DNA of 64,000 nucleotides from assembly GCA_963667145.1 (NCBI GenBank), contig OY762943.1:62001-126000 (forward strand), read 5' to 3'. The translations under genes were made by a program, and so were the position numbers. Origin of the DNA: G963667145 sp963667145. GTDB lineage: Bacteria > Cloacimonadota > Cloacimonadia > G963667145. The notes below the pieces were generated by a model. It had not been told where the DNA came from, did not search any database, and saw only the letters and a list, made by a program, of their open reading frames with translations. Shown piece after piece: positions 31,557 to 39,396 of the stretch; position 1 is the first letter of the stretch, and every line of letters starts with the position of its first letter.

Positions 31557-32520
31557 GATTGTAATTCTAATTTTTCTTTTTGTCTTTTCTCTGCTATTTG
31601 CTTCAGAGGTTGATTCTTTGGAATTTTTTCAAGAAATCAGTGATAGTTTGCATATTGAGAAAATTGGGGAAGAAGAGGATTTATTTACTAGCAAAAGAAT
31701 CTATGTTAATTATTCTGGTTATGTATCTGTGCTACATGTCGCAGGTTGGGATGGTTTTTCAGGTTGGGATGTATTAGAGGATAATTTAACAGATCAGAGA
31801 TCACGATTTGAGTTTGGCTATAATTTTGGACCTGAATGGTGGAAACATTTTTCTATTTCTTATAGTCCTAATGAAGATTTATTTTCTGATTTTATGGGAG
31901 GTGGAAAGAGTTCATCTATAGAAGTTTATTCATTGGAAATGATTTTTGGAAAAAGTATAAAATATTTGCCTGAAATTGTATATTGTGAAGAGAATTTTAA
32001 GGCTACAGGAGTTGTAACAGAAGCAAATAGGTTGTATAAAAGAGGAAATCTTTTAGCGGTTGGAGAGACTTTTGATGCAGGATTAAAATTTTCTTATTTG
32101 GCCGCAGTTTGGAGTTTTTGGAAGTTTTTCTATGTTGGTATTGGAGAATCCCTTTTTGAATTTACTGGTAATAGACTTATTAATGTTGATGTTTTTTATA
32201 TGACAAAACATTACTCGGTAGCAGAAAATTTTGATTACGAAGGAGGGGTAGTTTTATGTGGGTTTCGAAACGATTTTCATGTTACAAAATATTTAACTTT
32301 TCCTGTAAACCTTGGTTTCATTGCTTCTACTGGCGTAGGCATTTATTACAAAACAGGGTATGAAGTAGGGGTACAGTGTAATTTTTACAAAGATTGCTAT
32401 GTTAAGTATTGGATAGGATCTTATACATGGGAAATAAGTTCTTTTGATTTTGATAGTGAAATTGTTGATACAGATAAGGGTACTACAACAGGTTTGGAGT
32501 TTTCAATAGGAATATATTGA
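31549..32520 (+). CDS. probable outer-membrane beta-barrel protein, unknown
   Basis: The 323-residue protein has a signal peptide (MNKIVILIFLFVFSLLFAS) and alternating aromatic-rich strands such as FEFGYNFGPEWWKHFSISYS and GVQCNFYKDCYVKYWIG, ending in FSIGIY with an aromatic residue, all typical of outer-membrane barrels. ATG 31549 overlaps the lipoprotein end; the longer frame from 31528 lies inside that gene and lacks a signal peptide. No specific family recognised. It follows an exported TPR protein and a lipoprotein, so these may form one envelope complex. Confidence 0.55.
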   Translation: MNKIVILIFLFVFSLLFASEVDSLEFFQEISDSLHIEKIGEEEDLFTSKRIYVNYSGYVSVLHVAGWDGFSGWDVLEDNLTDQRSRFEFGYNFGPEWWKHFSISYSPNEDLFSDFMGGGKSSSIEVYSLEMIFGKSIKYLPEIVYCEENFKATGVVTEANRLYKRGNLLAVGETFDAGLKFSYLAAVWSFWKFFYVGIGESLFEFTGNRLINVDVFYMTKHYSVAENFDYEGGVVLCGFRNDFHVTKYLTFPVNLGFIASTGVGIYYKTGYEVGVQCNFYKDCYVKYWIGSYTWEISSFDFDSEIVDTDKGTTTGLEFSIGIY

Positions 32521-32576
32521 CAATGAGTGATTTCCCAAGATTGTATTGATAAATTGATTTTAAGGAGCAAAGATAG

Positions 32577-33797
32577 ATGAACAAGATAATTATGGCAAAT
32601 CCGATAGTGGAGATGGATGGTGACGAGATGACTCGTGTGGTTTGGCCTATGATAAAGGACATTCTGATTAAGCCGTATGTGGAGCTGAACACGGAGTATT
32701 ACGATTTGCACATCAAAAATAGGGACAACACGGATGACGAGGTGACTTTTGCGTCTGCTGAGGCTGTGAAAAAGCACAAGGTTGGGGTGAAGAATGCGAC
32801 GATTACGCCGAATGCCGCCAGAGTGAAAGAGTACGATTTGAAAAAAATGTGGAAGAGTCCGAACGGAACTATTCGGGCGATTTTGGATGGCACAGTTTTC
32901 CGCAAGCCGATAATCGTGGGCAATGTGCGTCCGTCTGTTCGTAGCTGGAAAAAGCCGATAATCATTGGGCGTCACGCTTATGGCGACGTTTATAAGAACG
33001 CTGAGATTTTCGTGAACAAGCCTGGTAAGGCTGAGGTTGTTTTCACGGATGATAAAGGTGTGGAGACTCGGGAACTGATTGTAGAGTTCGATGGCAAATC
33101 CACTGGCGTTTTGCAAGGAATGCACAATCTGACCGCTTCCATCACTTCTTTCGCTATCAGCTGTTTTGAGTATGCAATAGACCAAAAAGTCGATTTGTGG
33201 TTTTCGGCAAAAGATACGATTTCCAAGACCTACGATCATCACTTTATGGATGTGTTCCAAGAGTTGTATGACGAAAAATATCGCGAGAAATTTTCTGCTT
33301 TGGGCATAGAATATCGCTACTCTTTGATAGACGGTGCGGTTGCCAAAGTGATGCAGTCCGAGGGCGGAGTGCTCTGGGCTTGCAAAAATTACGATGGCGA
33401 TGTGATGAGCGATATGTTGGCGTCCGCCTACGGCTCTTTGGCGATGATGAGTTCGGTGTTGGTGTCGCCTCACGGATATTTCCTTTATGACGCTGCTCAC
33501 GGCACGGTGCAAGATTTGTACTATTTGTACCTGAAAGGTGCGGAGGTCTCCATCAATTCCACGGCACTCATCTATGCGTGGAGTGGTGCTTTGGGCAAGC
33601 GTGGTCAGTTGGATGGCAACGATGAGTTGGTTGATTTTGCTCGGAAGCTGGAACAAGCTGTCGTGCAGACTATAGAAGAAGGTGTGATGACTGGCGAATT
33701 AGCTCCGTTTGCAGAATCTGATAATCTCAAAGTCGTGAATGGCAAAGAGTTTTTGGAAGAAATAGGGAAGAGATTGGCGAGTTTGATGAATGTCTGA
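32577..33797 (+). CDS. icd: isocitrate dehydrogenase, eukaryote-like type II, predicted NAD-preferring
   Basis: A 406-residue dimeric IDH that oxidises isocitrate to 2-oxoglutarate. It resembles human IDH1 along its length: WKSPNGTIR, IIIGRHAYGD (the R132-like arginine), a conserved Lys in FSAKDTISKTYD, LIDGAVAK and the metal site NYDGDVMSD. The coenzyme region differs: IDH1 has GTVTRHYR, where Arg and His hold the NADP 2'-phosphate, but here it is GTVQDLYY with D313 and L314; the IDH1 pair Q257/K260 is K257/Q260. These changes argue for NAD rather than NADP. AAGGAG precedes the ATG, and the gene overlaps ftcD by eight bases. Confidence 0.92.
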   Translation: MNKIIMANPIVEMDGDEMTRVVWPMIKDILIKPYVELNTEYYDLHIKNRDNTDDEVTFASAEAVKKHKVGVKNATITPNAARVKEYDLKKMWKSPNGTIRAILDGTVFRKPIIVGNVRPSVRSWKKPIIIGRHAYGDVYKNAEIFVNKPGKAEVVFTDDKGVETRELIVEFDGKSTGVLQGMHNLTASITSFAISCFEYAIDQKVDLWFSAKDTISKTYDHHFMDVFQELYDEKYREKFSALGIEYRYSLIDGAVAKVMQSEGGVLWACKNYDGDVMSDMLASAYGSLAMMSSVLVSPHGYFLYDAAHGTVQDLYYLYLKGAEVSINSTALIYAWSGALGKRGQLDGNDELVDFARKLEQAVVQTIEEGVMTGELAPFAESDNLKVVNGKEFLEEIGKRLASLMNV

Positions 33798-34647
33798 TAA
33801 ATTGTTCGAGTGCGTCCCCAATATTTCTGAGGGACGAGACGCTTCTGTGGTTGAGGCAATTGCCAAGGCGATAGCTGATGCAGGAGCAAATTTGTTGGAC
33901 TATTCCGCGGATATTGACCACAATCGCTCTGTTTTCACGATATCAGGTACAGAGCAAACCATAAAGAACGCAGTTCGCAGGATGATGGCTTTGGCTATAG
34001 ATTTGGTGGATATGCGAACTCACGAGGGTGTGCATCCGTGCGTGGGTGCGTTGGACGTGTTGCCGATAGTTCCATTGCAAGGTGCGTCAATGTTGGATGC
34101 TATTCGATTGATTAGGGAACTTGGCGAGATTTTGTGGCGAGAGTTTGCGGTGCCTTCTGTGGTTTACGATTATTCTGAAAACAGAAATAGACTGGCGAGT
34201 TTCCGCAAAAGTGGTTTCTGTGGTTTGCAAGATGGTAGCTACGATTTTGGTGATAAAAAACATTTCACAGCTGGAGCAACTGCGATTTCCGCACGTGACT
34301 TTCTGATAGCCTACAATGTCAATTTGCTTGGTGGAGATTTGGTTTTAGCCAAAAAAATTGTCAAAGCTCTGCGAGAGAGCAGTGGGGGATTGGTTGGAGT
34401 TAAAGCGTTGGGAATCTATTTGCCTCGGCAGGACATTGTGCAGGTTTCTATGAATTTGACCGACTACAAACAGACCTCGATGCGACAAGTTTACGATGCG
34501 ATTTGTGAGATGATTGCAGGAAAAAATATCGTTCCTCAATCTGAAGTGATTGGCTTAATCCCAGAAGATGCTGTAACAAAAGAGGATGTTGAAGTGTTGG
34601 GATTGCAGGGAGTTAAGAAGTTGAGTTTGACAGGGGAATTAGTTTAA
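33790..34647 (+). CDS. glutamate formimidoyltransferase
   Basis: The 285-residue protein opens FECVPNISEGRDASVVEAIA and has HNRSVFTISG, THEGVHPCVGALDVLPIVPL (with the catalytic histidine) and VQVSMNLTDY, all features of the formiminotransferase domain of FtcD. The enzyme moves a formimino group from formiminoglutamate to tetrahydrofolate in histidine degradation; relatives also handle 5-formyl-THF. No cyclodeaminase domain is fused, and hutH/U/I are absent from the window. Its start overlaps the icd end, linking it with glutamate/2-oxoglutarate metabolism. Confidence 0.88.
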   Translation: MSDKLFECVPNISEGRDASVVEAIAKAIADAGANLLDYSADIDHNRSVFTISGTEQTIKNAVRRMMALAIDLVDMRTHEGVHPCVGALDVLPIVPLQGASMLDAIRLIRELGEILWREFAVPSVVYDYSENRNRLASFRKSGFCGLQDGSYDFGDKKHFTAGATAISARDFLIAYNVNLLGGDLVLAKKIVKALRESSGGLVGVKALGIYLPRQDIVQVSMNLTDYKQTSMRQVYDAICEMIAGKNIVPQSEVIGLIPEDAVTKEDVEVLGLQGVKKLSLTGELV

Positions 34648-35699
34648 ATTATTTTCCAATGCCCTGTTTTGTCGCTTCCTACTCGCTCAATTTTTCCGTC
34701 TTCCTTTAGTTTTCTTAATCTTCTTTTTGCTGTGCTTAAGCTTATTTGTAAATTTTCGCTTATTTCGGTTGCTGTTATTTTGTTGTTTAATGTTATTAAC
34801 TGAAGTACAGTGTCATTTGCAGTATTTATTTTTGAATATACAGTGTCGGATTTTGGTTTTATAGTTTCATTTTGTGTGTTTACAGTGTCAAATTTGACAT
34901 GCATTTTCCTGTTTTTAAGCAAATTATTTTCACCAAGCAATAAGTTTGAGAGAAATTCAATCAGAAATTTTTCAGTTTTGTGAATTTTTTTGGATAAATC
35001 CTCATAGTTAGCTCTCACAAGTGCATTGCGGAAATACCATGAATGTTTTTCAAACAAATCATTGTCTACATTTTTAAAACCGAGTTTACGAAGATATTTA
35101 ATAAGAAAAATTGCTGTTGTTCGTGTGTTTCCTTCTCCAAAAATATGAATTTGCCACAAATTGCTGACGAAATACGCAATGTGTTCGATAATCTCTTTTT
35201 GATTTAATCCTTTGTAGCTGAATTTTTTTTCTTGTTCAAAGTCGAATTCTAAAGTTGCTTTTAAACTTTCGGCACTTGCATATAGAACGGTTTCCCCGTT
35301 CAATATCCATTCTTTTTTTGTAATATTGTAATCGCGAATTTTACCCGCGTAGCTGTAGATATCTTGGAATAGTCGTCTATGAATAGTTAGATATTCGATT
35401 GGAGAAAATGTGAAAGTCTGTTCACTCAAAATTTCAACAATTCGTGCAGAGACCTTGTCAGCTTCTTCTGTCCTATCTTTGCCTTCTCTTACAAAACTTT
35501 TCTTGTAATAATTGTTTATCAGGTTTTTTACTTCATAAATGGTTATATTTCCTTCGATATTTTGCTTAGCTTTTTCTAGCAAATAAACTGAAGGTGTTAG
35601 CCCATCTACTTTTTGCAATCCGATAGCAGTTTTCCAAATCTTTGCTTTTTCCGCTTTGGTCGGCTCGCTTTGTCTGATATATTCGTCGAAATTATACAT
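34644..35699 (-). CDS. Fic domain protein with C-terminal winged helix
   Basis: A 351-residue Fic protein, a class that transfers AMP (sometimes other groups) to target hydroxyls. The N-terminal helical region is of the widespread type starting FDEYIRQSEPTKAEKA; the Fic motif is HIFGEGNTRT (H185, E189, N191, R193), where most relatives have HPFGEGNTR, so the proline is Ile but the catalytic His, Asn and Arg remain. An inhibitory-helix-like NIEGN (47-51) contains Glu and Gly but Lys where Ser/Thr is usual. After a linker with three DTV repeats (about 272-300) comes a winged helix (ITATEISENLQISLSTAKRR) that probably binds DNA. It abuts the upstream gene and converges on ftcD with a four-base overlap. 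Confidence 0.88.
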   Translation of the reverse strand: MYNFDEYIRQSEPTKAEKAKIWKTAIGLQKVDGLTPSVYLLEKAKQNIEGNITIYEVKNLINNYYKKSFVREGKDRTEEADKVSARIVEILSEQTFTFSPIEYLTIHRRLFQDIYSYAGKIRDYNITKKEWILNGETVLYASAESLKATLEFDFEQEKKFSYKGLNQKEIIEHIAYFVSNLWQIHIFGEGNTRTTAIFLIKYLRKLGFKNVDNDLFEKHSWYFRNALVRANYEDLSKKIHKTEKFLIEFLSNLLLGENNLLKNRKMHVKFDTVNTQNETIKPKSDTVYSKINTANDTVLQLITLNNKITATEISENLQISLSTAKRRLRKLKEDGKIERVGSDKTGHWKII

Positions 35700-36365
35700 T
35701 TAATCTATCTCTGTTCCGCCCCACTCAACGACAACAAATCCTTCTCTTTTGAAATTTGTCAGTTTTTGTGGTTTAATTTTCATCGGCTTTTCTAATGGCT
35801 TGTACACCATAAAAACGCGTAGGATGTTGTCAGGTTTTGGTTTTATCGATAGCTTGGCAAGATTTTCGTATTCTTCTCCTGCAAAATGGATTAAGTTGTA
35901 TTCATTTTCTTGCATGAGGGGTAGCCAATACACTATAAACTCGTTGTATTCTTTGGGTTGCAATCCCAATTCGGTTAGCGATTTTTCCAAGAATTCCACC
36001 GTTTCACTGCCCTTCACCACAAATCCTTCTTCGATGTTCCATTCGTGGTCGGAGATGCTTTCCCAAAATAGATACGAGTACTCCTTGCCGTCAGAGGTGT
36101 GGAGAGTGCCATCTGGCTCGGCGGTAACTTCCCAGCCATCATTGTATTCGGGATATGTGCAAAACAATTCTCCGTCGCAATTCAATTGAACCTTGATTTT
36201 TGTTTGAGCTTCTGGATAGAGATAAATGACTGGTTTTGCTACTCGTTGATCTCCTCTCATGCGAGGGCGGTTGCTATCGTGATTTGTGTCAATTTCACTG
36301 AATGTTAGTAGAATTGTTGTAAGAATAACCAAAATAACGAGAACTAAAATTTTATTGGATTTCAA
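35700..36365 (-). CDS. exported AKPVIYLYPE-motif protein, unknown function
   Basis: The 221-residue protein has an N-terminal membrane helix or signal (ILVLVILVILTTILLTF) and a conserved extracytoplasmic domain: KPVIYLYPEAQTKIKVQLN, CTYPEYNDGWEVTAEPDGTL, EYSYLFWE and the C-terminal FVVVEWGGTEI. I recognise this as a family spread through many bacteria with no known function. Two cysteines in CDGELFC may pair. It is immediately upstream of fic (the Fic ATG follows its stop codon), so they are probably one transcript. Confidence 0.65.
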   Translation of the reverse strand: MKSNKILVLVILVILTTILLTFSEIDTNHDSNRPRMRGDQRVAKPVIYLYPEAQTKIKVQLNCDGELFCTYPEYNDGWEVTAEPDGTLHTSDGKEYSYLFWESISDHEWNIEEGFVVKGSETVEFLEKSLTELGLQPKEYNEFIVYWLPLMQENEYNLIHFAGEEYENLAKLSIKPKPDNILRVFMVYKPLEKPMKIKPQKLTNFKREGFVVVEWGGTEID

Positions 36366-36375
36366 ATTTTTTTTC

Positions 36376-37083
36376 CTACAAATTATCTTTAATTGAGTTT
36401 AAAAGTATCTCAACACCTTTTGAGACAGAGTATTCAATTAATTTAGTTGAACTTGAAGTCATAATATTTTTTAAGGTTTGAAAACTATATTTTCTAATTT
36501 TAGCCCAAATTTGGCATATTTTGTGGAATGTTTCAGCTTTAGTTAGTTTTCCTATGTTATCTTTTAAATTGCTTGAATCTTTTAGAATTTCAACAGTTTC
36601 ATCAGATTGTTTTTCATTTTCTATAGTAGCTATGATTGAATTTATATGTTTCTCTATTGCTAGTTGTTGTTTGAAGTTATAAGGTTTAATATCTGCATCA
36701 TTATCTAGAAGTTTAAGATTTTCGAAAAATTCATTTTGATATCCTTTAAGTATTGGGTCTTCATCGAAATAATCAGGTACTTTATCGTAATCTTCAATAA
36801 TTTTTAACCAACTATCAAATTGTAGTTTTAAGTTTTCTATTGGAGCACTGAGAGTAGTATTTTCATTATTGAATGGGCTCATTGGTTTTTTAGATGCAAT
36901 GTATGTTATTTTTGAAGCTTTGTATTCATATTTTGTTACTTCGAAATAGAAATCAGAATCAATATCTTTATCAACAAAACTTAAGATGCAATCCTTTTTT
37001 TTACGAAATTTTATGAAATTAGATTTATTTTTGAGAAAAGGCTCTAATTCTATCAATACTTGTAATGGAATATTTTTTTTCAT
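36376..37083 (-). CDS. 235-aa soluble protein, unknown
   Basis: Unrecognised. The product is charged and helical, with no signal peptide or membrane segment; the N-terminal half has strand-like stretches (DCILSFVDKDIDSDFYFEV) and the C-terminal half is helical with SNLKDNIGKLTKAETFHKI. Base composition is clearly more AT-rich than the neighbouring metabolic genes, consistent with recent acquisition. It is the first gene of the minus-strand Fic group, 10 bases before the YLYPE protein. It could be an antitoxin, target or unrelated cargo; nothing in the sequence decides. Confidence 0.5.
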   Translation of the reverse strand: MKKNIPLQVLIELEPFLKNKSNFIKFRKKKDCILSFVDKDIDSDFYFEVTKYEYKASKITYIASKKPMSPFNNENTTLSAPIENLKLQFDSWLKIIEDYDKVPDYFDEDPILKGYQNEFFENLKLLDNDADIKPYNFKQQLAIEKHINSIIATIENEKQSDETVEILKDSSNLKDNIGKLTKAETFHKICQIWAKIRKYSFQTLKNIMTSSSTKLIEYSVSKGVEILLNSIKDNL

Positions 37084-37240
37084 GTAACTCTTCTTTTAAA
37101 GCTTTTACTTTATCAGAATTTTATACCTCATCTTGTCAACCAATTTTAACTTCCCACAACGCCAAACTCTAAATTTCTTGACTAACTGTCAAATTTACTT
37201 GTTTTTGACTGAAAATCAGGTTAAGAGGGTAGCGTAATTT

Positions 37241-38275
37241 ATGAACAAGAAAAGTGTTAGACGAAAAAAACTGTTGGATTGTCTCATTTGGGAGTATTAC
37301 ATCTGTCGTACTCCGTTGGCTTCCGGCACGATTTGTAGCAAATATTTCCCTGACATGAGTCCTGCCACCATTCGTAGCGACTTGGTGCATTTGGAGGATA
37401 AAGGCTATATTTATCAGCCACATACGTCCGCAGGTCGCATTCCCACGATTGCCGGTTATCGCGAATATGTTCGCCAAAACGAATTTTCCGATTTGTCTTT
37501 TGAGAAAGTGGACACGCTCAAGCGAATTGTGTGCGAGAATTTCCGAGATGCCACCACGATGTTGGACTACATTTTGCAGATTTTGGCAAGTTCTGTGGGG
37601 CAGTTGTGCTTCGTTGCCGAGCCTGAGATTAGCTACGAATATCTTCGCAATCTGAGTGTTTTCAAGATTTCTCCAGTCAAGCTCCTGTTCGTTGTCAGCC
37701 TCAGTTCTGGCTTGGACAAAACCATTTTCGTGAAGTGCGACTATCAAATAACCACTCAGCAGTTGAACGCTCTGACTCGCTATGTAAATCAAAAATTCTC
37801 AGGGCTTCGGATTTACGACATTCAGACCAAGTATCTGCTGGATTCTGCCAACAATCAGGAGAATTCCCTGCTCAATCTTTTTTTGCGGGAATTGTACAAC
37901 GCTCTGAGTAAAATGGGTGGATATTTCTTGAATTTCGACGGAAATATCTCTTTCTTGGAACAGCCCGAGTTCGACAGCAAAAACAACATTCTCAATTTTT
38001 TTGGAATGATGCGTCGTCAGGAGATTTTGGTCAAACTTATGCAGGAGAACGACCCGAATGATAAAGCGGGAATTATTCTCGGGGATAGTTTGCCAGACAG
38101 TTCTTGGCGTGAGTTCGTTTTGATTTATGCCAAATACGATTTGTTTGGGATTCCGGGTTACCTCGGCACTCTCAGTCCGCTCCGCACCGACTATGCCAAA
38201 AATATTTCGTCGCTTGTGGGGATAGCTCGCACCATCACAGCCACCACTCGCGATATGGGGATTGTTCGCTATTAG
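37241..38275 (+). CDS. hrcA: heat-inducible transcription repressor HrcA
   Basis: The 344-residue protein has an N-terminal winged helix (YICRTPLASGTICSKYF, then MSPATIRSDLVHLEDKGYIYQPHTSAGRIPT), nearly identical in pattern to HrcA from many phyla, a GAF-like middle (LCFVAEPEISYEYLRNLSVF) and the C-terminal GTLSPLRTDYAKNISSLVG. HrcA represses heat-shock genes by binding CIRCE operators and needs GroE to stay active. grpE-dnaK-dnaJ do not follow here. No CIRCE lies before hrcA itself, but a near-perfect one precedes htpG at 41258, 3 kb away. It overlaps the convergent CapA-like gene by four bases. Confidence 0.93.
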   Translation: MNKKSVRRKKLLDCLIWEYYICRTPLASGTICSKYFPDMSPATIRSDLVHLEDKGYIYQPHTSAGRIPTIAGYREYVRQNEFSDLSFEKVDTLKRIVCENFRDATTMLDYILQILASSVGQLCFVAEPEISYEYLRNLSVFKISPVKLLFVVSLSSGLDKTIFVKCDYQITTQQLNALTRYVNQKFSGLRIYDIQTKYLLDSANNQENSLLNLFLRELYNALSKMGGYFLNFDGNISFLEQPEFDSKNNILNFFGMMRRQEILVKLMQENDPNDKAGIILGDSLPDSSWREFVLIYAKYDLFGIPGYLGTLSPLRTDYAKNISSLVGIARTITATTRDMGIVRY

Positions 38276-39306
38276 TTTTCTGTTAGCCTTGTAATATTTC
38301 CGCTTTCGTCAATTTGCAATCCACAGTTGGGTGCGTCTTCTTTGAGGAGCTTTTGCATATTTCGTATCGCTCTTTTTTTGGCATCTATCCGTGGAACTCC
38401 CCTTCCGTATTGCTTTATGGGAACAATTTTCCCGCTGGCAAACTCTCCTTGTGAGGTCAGTCGAAGCGAGAGTATGGGAGCGATTCCGTTTGCACCTCGC
38501 AGGTTGAATCGCCCAAACGTGCAGAAGTTCCCAAGGCTGTAGATGATGAAGCGGTTTTTGTAGAGGTCGATGGTTCGGGGAACGTGCGGTCCATGCCCGA
38601 GAACGATGTCAGCTCCAGCATCAATAGCTTTGCGAGCGAACTCCCTCACATATCCTCTGTTTTCTCCGAGGAATATTTCCGTGCTGTCAGGCGTGCGTTG
38701 GTAGTCTTTGCCTTCCGCTCCTCCGTGGAACGACACGATGACAATATCAGATTGCTTTTTCAAATTCTTTACGACTTTTTCCAAAGTCTCGTAATCGTTG
38801 ATGTAGAGTGTTCCTTTGTTGGGGGAGAATGCACAGAAGCCATATCTGACGCTATCTCTGACGATAGTTGCAGTTGGATAATTTTCGGTTCCTGCCACCG
38901 CAATTCCCAATGAATCCATCAAGAATTTGGTGGTCTCCACACCTTCGTTTCCGAAATCTTGTGAATGGTTGTTGGCGATGCTCATCAGGTCAAAACCCGC
39001 TTTTTGCAGCTCCACAGCGTAGAGGCACGGCATACGGAACAGATACGCTTTGCTACTGTCTCTCACGATTTTCACAGGAGAAGCCGTGTCGCTGAAGCAT
39101 CCTTCCAGATTTCCGAAAGTAACGTCTGCATTCTGCAAAATTGGGTGCAACGGTTGGAGAAGCTCCTCAACATTCTCAGGCAAATATTTTGCTTCTGGGA
39201 AAGAAGTTCCGAGCATTATATCTCCCACAGCAACGATGTTCATGATTTTTTCGTTTGCGTAGAGGGAAGCTGAGATGAGTAGGCAACAGAGGATTATTTT
39301 TTTCAT
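38272..39306 (-). CDS. CapA family metallophosphatase, exported
   Basis: The 345-residue protein has a signal peptide (MKKIILCCLLISASLYANEK) and the CapA/PgsA calcineurin-like phosphatase motifs: VAVGDIMLG, FGNLEG, SIANNHSQDFG, VSFHGGAEG and VLGHGPHVPR. Family members are linked to poly-gamma-glutamate or capsule synthesis, but most orphan copies have unknown substrates. The open frame extends to 39396, but ATG 39306 begins the signal peptide, so the longer start is rejected; the 5' part of the longer frame is the htpG terminator. No capsule genes adjoin it. Confidence 0.85.
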   Translation of the reverse strand: MKKIILCCLLISASLYANEKIMNIVAVGDIMLGTSFPEAKYLPENVEELLQPLHPILQNADVTFGNLEGCFSDTASPVKIVRDSSKAYLFRMPCLYAVELQKAGFDLMSIANNHSQDFGNEGVETTKFLMDSLGIAVAGTENYPTATIVRDSVRYGFCAFSPNKGTLYINDYETLEKVVKNLKKQSDIVIVSFHGGAEGKDYQRTPDSTEIFLGENRGYVREFARKAIDAGADIVLGHGPHVPRTIDLYKNRFIIYSLGNFCTFGRFNLRGANGIAPILSLRLTSQGEFASGKIVPIKQYGRGVPRIDAKKRAIRNMQKLLKEDAPNCGLQIDESGNITRLTEN

Positions 39307-39320
39307 GCTCAATCCAAACC

Positions 39321-39376
39321 AAAAAAAAAGACTATCTGTCAATCGATTTGTGTTTGGCACAAAATTGACGATAGCC
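39321..39376 (-). terminator. terminator after htpG
   Basis: On the minus strand GGCTATC-GTCAAT pairs with ATTGAC-A-GATAGTC (13 pairs, one bulge), closing a 20-base loop and followed by nine T. It lies 20 bases past the htpG stop. Confidence 0.85.
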
Positions 39377-39396
39377 TTTAAAGGATCTATATGCAA

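Noticed and set aside
37172..37200. Palindrome TTGAC-TAACT-GTCAA before hrcA as an HrcA operator
   Set aside because: It does not match CIRCE in arms or spacing; it may be part of a promoter, but there is too little to call.
39307..39396. 30-residue extension of the CapA-like protein
   Set aside because: It would place residues before a clear signal peptide and is made of the htpG terminator hairpin.
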